Part shown: one piece after another, positions 1 through 3,495 of the stretch
Layout of the letters: each line of letters begins with the position of its first letter
How positions within the stretch are numbered: the first letter of the stretch is position 1
Assembly (NCBI GenBank): GCA_031363085.1
Contig: JANLTU010000207.1
Location: 1-6,564 of the forward strand
Length of the DNA stretch: 6,564 bases
Reading direction: 5' to 3'
Origin: UBA6921 sp031363085
GTDB taxonomy: Bacteria > Pseudomonadota > Gammaproteobacteria > SG8-11
Program-made: the position numbers and the translations under genes
The notes under the pieces: generated by a model
What the model was told of the DNA's origin: nothing
What the model saw: only the letters and a program-made list of their open reading frames with translations
Database searches by the model: none

Positions 1-531
1 AACACCGAAGGCATTGTGTCGATGGTGGAAAACAACATCATCGACCTGGGCGTGGTGGAAGCGCCGGTGACCAACAAAAATTTGGCGGTGGAATTATGCC
101 GCGTCGACAAGCTGGTGTGCGCGGTGCCGCCCAAACACCCGCTGGCAAAAGAGTCGAAAGTTGCGTTAAAACGCCTGCTCGAATTTCCCTATATTTGCCG
201 CGAGGAAGGCTCGGGCACGCGCGAAGTGATTCTCGAACACCTGCTTGCAGCCGGCCTGAATTCTGCTGATCTGCACGTCATCATGGAGCTGGGCAGCCCA
301 GAAGCGATCAAGGGCGCGGTCGAGGCGGGCATCGGCATCACCATTTTGTCGCGTGCGACCTTGAATAAAGAAGTCAAGCTTGGCACTTTGGTGGCCATCG
401 AGCTGGATCCTTCGCTGGAACGGCCGTTCTCGTTTGTGCACCAGCGGCAAAAGTTCCGCCAAAGCGGCGTGCAAAAACTGCTTGAGTTCGCGCATCAATA
501 TTGCGAGTCGCACCCCACTGCGGAAGCGTAA
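1..531 (+). CDS. LysR-type transcriptional regulator, C-terminal effector-binding domain (5' end outside window)
   Basis: The frame is open from base 1 and ends at TAA 529-531, so 176 residues of a protein that is normally about 300 long are visible. The N-terminal helix-turn-helix lies upstream of the window. What remains is the periplasmic-binding-protein-like effector domain. Its features are an opening NTEGIV, then DLGVVEAPV, the strand LVCAVPPKHPLA, REEGSGTR and GSPEAIKGAVEAGIGITILS. The REEGSGTR and GSPEAIK..V..G.GI..LS pattern is typical of the CysL/CbbR-like branch, whose members sense small metabolites of sulfur, nitrogen or carbon assimilation. The ligand and target genes cannot be read from this part. 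A small gene follows after 2 nt, and the ribosome-binding site of that gene lies inside the last codons of this one, so the two are probably co-transcribed. Family assignment is confident; specificity is unknown. Confidence 0.9.
   Translation, partial: NTEGIVSMVENNIIDLGVVEAPVTNKNLAVELCRVDKLVCAVPPKHPLAKESKVALKRLLEFPYICREEGSGTREVILEHLLAAGLNSADLHVIMELGSPEAIKGAVEAGIGITILSRATLNKEVKLGTLVAIELDPSLERPFSFVHQRQKFRQSGVQKLLEFAHQYCESHPTAEA
522..526 (+). promoter_or_regulatory. Ribosome-binding site fixing a GTG start at 534
   Basis: GGAAG lies 7 nt before GTG 534, inside the last codons of the LysR gene. It favours GTG 534 over the in-frame TTG at 501, which lies deep in the LysR coding sequence and has no comparable leader. 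Confidence 0.6.
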
Positions 532-533
532 GT

Positions 534-914
534 GTGCAACCGTCGCTCGAAATCAAAAGCGCGCAAGTCGAGCGCCGGTTACTGGGCTTGTTTGAACGAC
601 TGAGCGACAGCGGTCGCGCAATGTTGCTGGAATATGCAGAGTTTCTCGCCGGCCGCCATCAGCGGCCGGCGTTTTTATTGGCGCCGCTGGATATTCCGCG
701 TCCTGAAACCGAAACTGTGATCGCGGCGATCAAGCGACTGGCCGAGACTTATCCGATGCTGGAACGCAACGCGCTCTTCCATGAAACGTCCGGACTCATG
801 ACGCAGCACATGCTGCATGCCAAGCCTGCGCCGGAGGTCATCGATCAATTGGAAGCTTTATTTCGGCAGCACTACAGCGCGTTTGTGGAGCGCTGCGCAC
901 CTGACCGTTCGTAA
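534..914 (+). CDS. Conserved-looking small protein of unknown function
   Basis: I do not recognise a named family. With the GTG at 534 the product has 126 residues. The frame is also open from TTG 501, but that would overlap the LysR gene by 31 bp and lacks a good leader. The protein appears soluble and mostly helical. An N-terminal half with FERLSDSGRAMLLEYAEFLAGR is followed by a short basic/proline linker, then LDIPRPETETVIAAIKRLAETYPML and a C-terminal helical part ending in APEVIDQLEALFRQHY. There is no signal peptide, membrane segment or obvious catalytic motif. The LLEYAEFLAGR helix only superficially resembles helices of small antitoxin-like proteins. It follows the LysR gene after 2 nt, suggesting translational coupling. 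The region coding for the linker forms a terminator-like hairpin (647-676). The stop lies 2 nt from the convergent bcp stop. That it is a real gene is likely; its function is unknown. Confidence 0.7.
   Translation: MQPSLEIKSAQVERRLLGLFERLSDSGRAMLLEYAEFLAGRHQRPAFLLAPLDIPRPETETVIAAIKRLAETYPMLERNALFHETSGLMTQHMLHAKPAPEVIDQLEALFRQHYSAFVERCAPDRS
647..676 (+). terminator. Intrinsic-terminator-like hairpin inside the unknown gene
   Basis: The arms CGCCGGCCGC (647-656) and GCGGCCGGCG (662-671) are perfect reverse complements, separated by a 5-nt loop (CATCA) and followed at once by TTTTT (672-676) and ATT. This is the full architecture of a rho-independent terminator on the plus strand, 116 nt downstream of the LysR stop. 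It lies in frame within the 534-914 coding sequence, encoding the AGRHQRPAFL linker, so it may terminate, attenuate, or be masked by translating ribosomes. On the minus strand there is no T-tract. Confidence 0.6.
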
Positions 915-916
915 CC

Positions 917-1387
917 CTACAGTTTCTTCACCGCATCCAACACTTCGTTCACATGGCCATCCACTTTCACACCGCGCCATTCCTGCCGTAACACGCCGCC
1001 GGCATCGATCAGGAAGGTGCTGCGTTCGATGCCGCGCACTTGCTTGCCGTACATGTTTTTCATTTTCATCACGCCGAATAATTCACACAGCGTTTCGTCT
1101 TCGTCGGAAAGCAACTCGAAGGGCAGGCATTCGTTCTGTTTGAATTTCTCGTGCGACTTCAGGCTGTCGCGTGACACCCCCAGAATCACCGCACCGGCGC
1201 GCTTGAACTGCTCCTGTGCATCGCGGAAATTCTGGCTTTCGATGGTGCAGCCGGGGGTTGCGTCCTTGGGGTAAAAATACAGCACGACTTTCTTGCCCTT
1301 TAATGCCGCCAGCGTGATCGCCTGAGCGCTGGTTGCCGGTAATTCGAAATCCGGCACCGCCGTGCCGACTGCAATTTTAGTAGTCAT
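917..1387 (-). CDS. bcp: Thioredoxin-dependent thiol peroxidase (Bcp / peroxiredoxin Q)
   Basis: This 156-residue cytoplasmic peroxiredoxin is full length for the Bcp/PrxQ family, which reduces H2O2 and organic hydroperoxides using thioredoxin. The N-terminal GTAVPDFELPA, the strand VVLYFYPKDATPGCT (about 34-48) and GVSRDS (about 70-75) are typical. Cys47 in TPGCT is the peroxidatic cysteine, with Thr44 and Arg125-like positions (GIERSTF) in place. The resolving cysteine found five residues later in E. coli Bcp is absent, since that position is Gln52. Cys87 (NECLPF) and Cys101 (TLCELF) remain as candidates. The start ATG 1387 has AGGAG (1395-1399) 7 nt upstream. The gene begins 21 nt after the gcvR-like stop on the same strand, so the pair is probably an operon. 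Its stop almost abuts that of the convergent gene at 914. Confidence 0.95.
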   Translation of the reverse strand: MTTKIAVGTAVPDFELPATSAQAITLAALKGKKVVLYFYPKDATPGCTIESQNFRDAQEQFKRAGAVILGVSRDSLKSHEKFKQNECLPFELLSDEDETLCELFGVMKMKNMYGKQVRGIERSTFLIDAGGVLRQEWRGVKVDGHVNEVLDAVKKL

Positions 1388-1394
1388 GACCTTG

Positions 1395-1399
1395 CTCCT
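1395..1399 (-). promoter_or_regulatory. Ribosome-binding site of bcp
   Basis: AGGAG on the minus strand lies 7 nt before ATG 1387, in the 21-nt gap after the gcvR-like gene. This is a strong, well-spaced site that lets bcp be translated independently from a shared mRNA. Confidence 0.7.
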
Positions 1400-1408
1400 G
1401 TGGTGTTG

Positions 1409-1936
1409 CTATTTGACCGGTTCGAGAATCGCATCCAGATTCAAGCGGTCGCAATATTCGAAAAATTGCTCGCGAAAGCGCGTGATATGAATCGCCGCCG
1501 GAATATGAATCACCATATGCACCGAGAACATTGCGGTACCCGTATGCGGCGCCGGGTAACGGTCGGTGCGCAAGTCCTGAATGTTGATGTTGAAGCCCGT
1601 CATGAAATCGGCGAGCTGGTGCACGATGCCGGGATGGTCGATGGCCACCACTTCCACAGAGTAGGGCGCCGCTTGCGGATGTTCTGTCTTTGGCTCGGTG
1701 CGTTTGGTCGCCACGGTAAGGTTTTGCGCACGCCCCAACGCCTGCAAGGTGGTTTCGAGCTTGGCAATTTCATTCCATTCGCCTGACACCATCAACATCA
1801 CCGCGAACTCACCGCCCAGCACGGTCATGCGGCTGTCGACCACGTTGCCGCCGCAGTCCAGCACCGCCTTGGTGAGCGTGCTGACGATGCCGGGCTGATC
1901 CGCACCCAAGGCGGAGATGACTAAATACTGTTCCAT
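1409..1936 (-). CDS. gcvR: GcvR-like regulator with two ACT domains
   Basis: The product has 175 residues, close to the roughly 190 of E. coli GcvR. Two ACT domains are visible. The first (about 4-75) contains ALGADQPGIV and GGNVVDSRMTVLGGEFAVMLMV. The second (about 92-170) contains VEVVAIDHPGIVHQLADFM and NINIQDLRTDRY. ACT domains bind small ligands such as amino acids. In E. coli, GcvR binds GcvA and represses the glycine cleavage operon, and it lies directly upstream of bcp, as here. The frame is open to ATG 1999, but ATG 1936 is preferred because GGAG (1942-1945) lies 5 nt upstream and the family's N-terminus starts there with MEQYLVISAL. No helix-turn-helix is present, consistent with action through a partner protein. 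Whether it controls glycine cleavage in this organism is inferred only from family and neighbourhood. Confidence 0.88.
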   Translation of the reverse strand: MEQYLVISALGADQPGIVSTLTKAVLDCGGNVVDSRMTVLGGEFAVMLMVSGEWNEIAKLETTLQALGRAQNLTVATKRTEPKTEHPQAAPYSVEVVAIDHPGIVHQLADFMTGFNINIQDLRTDRYPAPHTGTAMFSVHMVIHIPAAIHITRFREQFFEYCDRLNLDAILEPVK

Positions 1937-1941
1937 AGCTG

Positions 1942-1945
1942 CTCC
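1942..1945 (-). promoter_or_regulatory. Ribosome-binding site of the gcvR-like gene
   Basis: GGAG on the minus strand lies 5 nt before ATG 1936. The upstream in-frame ATGs at 1954 and 1999 have no comparable site, so this decides the start. Confidence 0.6.
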
Positions 1946-2138
1946 AATCCGCATGCTCAAATGAGCGGCAATTTTGCGCGAGCGCGCCACATCACGCAAT
2001 ACTTATGGTGGGTCTTCCATCCCGAATAACAGACCATCCTTCAGTTCAGGCTCAGCGTGCATTGGAAGACGCTAGCAGCCTGTGGGGCTTTCCATTCCCG
2101 AGTATTGAACTAAAATTATCGTATTCCCAATGTGCTAT

Positions 2139-2160
2139 CGAGACACTGCCGAGACACTGC
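2139..2160. repeat. Perfect tandem duplication of 11 bp
   Basis: CGAGACACTGC occurs twice back to back (2139-2149 and 2150-2160), ending 1 nt before the ATG of the transposase remnant. This could be a slippage duplication in the element's leader. Confidence 0.85.
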
Positions 2161-2161
2161 G

Positions 2162-2475
2162 ATGACCAAGTTCAAGCCGATCAATCGAGACGCCGTACCT
2201 GCGCGTATCACCCGGCGTTACTGTTGTCGTTGTTGATCTACGGCGATGCCACCGGCGTGTATTCAAGCCGACGCCTCCAGCAGGCGACGTTCGATTCGGT
2301 GGCGTTCCGGTATATTGCGGCGGATCAGTATCCCGACCACGACACGATCAGCACCTTCCGGCAGCGCTTTCTGCCGCAGTTGCAGGCTTTTGGCCTAAAG
2401 TTTGCGAAGAAAGCCAGCCCAATCTGTTTGTATATCCATCGCTTACACTTCCTGCTTCCTGGCGGAAAACGCTAA
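2162..2475 (+). pseudogene. Degenerate IS transposase remnant (DUF772 N-terminal region; IS5/IS1182-like)
   Basis: Two pieces of a transposase are recognisable in different frames. ATG 2162 opens MTKFKPINRDAVP, the usual N-terminus of a common IS5/IS1182-like group. From about 2203 a second frame gives AYHPALLLSLLIYGDATGV, SSRRLQQATFDSVAFRYIAAD and PDHDTISTFRQRFLPQLQA (to 2388), which is the DUF772 dimerisation/DNA-binding region. In intact relatives roughly 45-50 residues normally separate these pieces, so an internal segment has been lost along with the frame. After 2388 the frame continues to TAA 2473-2475 with a tail (FGLKFAKKASP...) that I cannot match to a transposase. The catalytic DDE part, some 300 residues, is missing. 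The protein would be inactive. The element sits between the gcvR-like/bcp and queF blocks. Family name is from memory of these motifs; subfamily is uncertain. Confidence 0.8.
2448..2461. repeat. Tandem 7-bp duplication CTTCCTG x2
   Basis: CTTCCTG occurs at 2448-2454 and again at 2455-2461, in the unrecognised tail after the transposase homology. It is probably a replication-slippage product; no function is implied. Confidence 0.7.
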
Positions 2476-2536
2476 CTCTATTTTCTGCTGTAAGTGTGTT
2501 TTGTTTCCGGGTTGTAAACAGCAACCCGGTCATACC
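2476..2536. other. AT-richer spacer between the transposase remnant and the methyltransferase gene
   Basis: No gene is seen. The stretch is T-rich (TATTTTCTG, GTGTTTTGTTT) and ends in the hairpin at 2507-2529. No inverted copy of GCTAGCAGCCTG, expected if that motif were an IS end, is present. Confidence 0.5.
2507..2529 (-). terminator. Perfect 8-bp stem-loop downstream of the methyltransferase gene; possible terminator without U-tract
   Basis: CCGGGTTG (2507-2514) and CAACCCGG (2522-2529) pair perfectly around a 7-nt loop. It lies 7 nt beyond the minus-strand stop at 2537-2539, where the queF-methyltransferase transcript should end. On the minus strand it is followed by AAACAAAAC rather than a T-run, so it is not a canonical intrinsic terminator; it could protect the mRNA 3' end. 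On the plus strand there is no T-run after it either. Confidence 0.45.
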
Positions 2537-2998
2537 TCACAGCCATCGCCGCACCCTTGATTTATACGCAGCGTAATCCGCGCTGAACATGGTCAACAGT
2601 ACGCGTTCTTCAGGTGCGATCTGGAAGCGGTTGATGTAGAGCACAAAAGCCACTGGCCCCAGCAACGCCCACGCAGACGACAGAAATACTGCCCACGCCA
2701 CGAGCACGAACAGCAGGCCCACGTACATGGGATTGCGTGTCGCTTGGTAGATGCCGGAGCACACTAATGCAGACGTGGTTTGCGGCTTCATCGGGTTGAC
2801 TGTGGTGCGCGCGCGCCGGAACGCGATGATGCCGGCGAGGCTGATGCCCGCACCCGCCAGTGTGATGCCAACTGCGGTGGCGACTCGCATGAACGTGGGC
2901 ATCTCAAGCAGCGGGGCGAGCAATGAGATGCCCCACATGAGCGCTGCGACCAGCAGCGCAACGGCGGGCGGCGGGATTTTGAGTTCGAGGGTTTGCAT
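2537..2998 (-). CDS. Membrane methyltransferase-family protein (isoprenylcysteine carboxyl methyltransferase / phospholipid methyltransferase-like)
   Basis: From ATG 2998 the product has 153 residues, typical for bacterial members of the ICMT/PEMT-like family of integral inner-membrane proteins. Hydrophobic segments lie at about 11-31, 40-60 and 92-123. The family's C-terminal SAM-binding signature is clear: GIYQATRNPMYVG (about 82-94), then APEERVLL (about 128-135) and the closing DYAAYKSRVRRWL. The methyl acceptor is unknown; such proteins may methylate lipids or other membrane substrates, and many are uncharacterised. An alternative start is GTG 3016, whose GTGA overlaps the queF stop by 4 nt and would add six residues. 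I prefer ATG because MQTLELKIPPP looks like the usual family N-terminus, but neither start has a strong ribosome-binding site. The open frame continuing upstream to 3304 is a shadow of queF. Probably co-transcribed with queF. Confidence 0.85.
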   Translation of the reverse strand: MQTLELKIPPPAVALLVAALMWGISLLAPLLEMPTFMRVATAVGITLAGAGISLAGIIAFRRARTTVNPMKPQTTSALVCSGIYQATRNPMYVGLLFVLVAWAVFLSSAWALLGPVAFVLYINRFQIAPEERVLLTMFSADYAAYKSRVRRWL

Positions 2999-3012
2999 GT
3001 GAATCGAACTGC

Positions 3013-3402
3013 TCACGGCAACACCACCACCGCAGCGGCTGTCCAGCTCGGTTGCCGATGTTCTGCCACCACTGTGGTGTAAATCCCGCCGCGCACGTTG
3101 AAGTCGCCGCTCAGGCGCATGAAGCGCGGGGCGCAGGCACGCACGAGGTCGTCCAGAATGCGGTTGGTGACGGCTTCGTGAAAAGCGCCTTGGTTGCGGA
3201 ACGACCAGAAATATAATTTCAAGGATTTTAGTTCGATGCAGAGCTGATCCGGCACGTATTCGAGCTTGAATACGGCGAAGTCGGGCTGGCCGGTTTTGGG
3301 GCACAGGCAGGTGAACTCGGGGACCCGCATGCGGATGCTGTAATCGCGTTCGCGCATCGGATTAGGAAAGGTCTCCAAGTCCTTGGTGGGCTGGGTAGGC
3401 AT
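3013..3402 (-). CDS. queF: NADPH-dependent 7-cyano-7-deazaguanine reductase (preQ0 reductase)
   Basis: This 129-residue protein matches the short, unimodular (B. subtilis-type) QueF, a tunnel-fold enzyme of the cytoplasm. It reduces the nitrile of preQ0 to the aminomethyl group of preQ1 with two NADPH, in queuosine tRNA modification. Key residues are present: catalytic Cys34 in FTCLCPKTGQPDF, proton donor Asp41, the QueF motif from Glu57 (IELKSLKLYFWSF), and His75-Glu76 in GAFHEA. Their spacing equals Cys55, Asp62 and His96-Glu97 of the B. subtilis enzyme. The end FNVRGGIYTTVVAEHR is also typical. The ATG 3402 start has AAGAG about 8 nt upstream. The stop TGA (3015-3013) overlaps a possible GTG start of the following methyltransferase-family gene. 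No other queuosine genes are in the window. It diverges from smc. Confidence 0.96.
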   Translation of the reverse strand: MPTQPTKDLETFPNPMRERDYSIRMRVPEFTCLCPKTGQPDFAVFKLEYVPDQLCIELKSLKLYFWSFRNQGAFHEAVTNRILDDLVRACAPRFMRLSGDFNVRGGIYTTVVAEHRQPSWTAAAVVVLP

Positions 3403-3495
3403 GGCAAAGTCTCTTATGGTAAGTTGTGCGCCAAATTCTACTACAGGTGCCTCGGGTGCGAGGCTCTGTACCTTTGCCGTTTCAATACAGGTGCT
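3403..3495. promoter_or_regulatory. Divergent queF/smc spacer with a direct repeat and small hairpin
   Basis: This 93-bp region must carry promoters for both queF (minus) and smc (plus), unless smc is read from further upstream. The best single element is TAGAAT on the minus strand (3435-3440), a five-of-six match to a -10 box 33 nt before queF, but no good -35 is 16-18 bp upstream of it. A 9-bp direct repeat, TACAGGTGC, lies at 3442-3450 and 3486-3494; the second copy abuts the smc start and includes its weak AGG ribosome-binding site. Between them is a 6-bp stem GCCTCG/CGAGGC (3449-3464) with a 4-nt loop. No preQ1 riboswitch is apparent. Confidence 0.4.

Larger units (their letters stand above)
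1937..2161. other. Non-coding leader region between the gcvR-like gene and the transposase remnant
   Basis: No gene is seen here. The plus-strand frame open from 2005 runs through this stretch, but its first 66 residues resemble nothing I know. The region must hold the promoter of the gcvR-like/bcp pair (minus strand), but I find no convincing -35/-10 pair. It contains an 8-bp inverted repeat (GTCTTCCA 2012-2019, TGGAAGAC 2063-2070), immediately followed by GCTAGCAGCCTGTGGGG (2071-2087), which might be an IS end. It also holds a tandem repeat just before the transposase start. How much is IS-derived cannot be settled without a homologous complete element. Confidence 0.5.

Noticed and set aside
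1400..1786. Plus-strand frame of 128 codons opposite the gcvR-like gene
   Set aside because: Antisense shadow of a gene with clear ACT domains; no leader or recognisable motif.
1940..1999. Longer GcvR-like start at ATG 1999 or 1954
   Set aside because: No ribosome-binding site; GGAG lies correctly before ATG 1936, where the ACT domain begins.
2005..2202. Start of the 156-codon plus-strand frame (2005-2475) as a genuine N-terminus
   Set aside because: The first 66 residues have no transposase similarity and cover the element's leader; the true transposase N-terminus starts at 2162 in another frame.
2171..2271. 10-bp direct repeat TTCAAGCCGA (2171-2180 and 2262-2271)
   Set aside because: It lies within transposase coding sequence in different protein contexts and is short enough to be chance.
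3013..3304. N-terminal extension of the methyltransferase-family frame up to 3304
   Set aside because: It is the alternative frame of queF, rich in Arg/Pro/His, and the family N-terminus fits 2998 or 3016.
3403..3495. preQ1 riboswitch upstream of queF
   Set aside because: The 5' region lacks the recognisable aptamer pattern (C-rich loop stem followed by an A-rich tail pairing into it); only a small 6-bp stem-loop is present.
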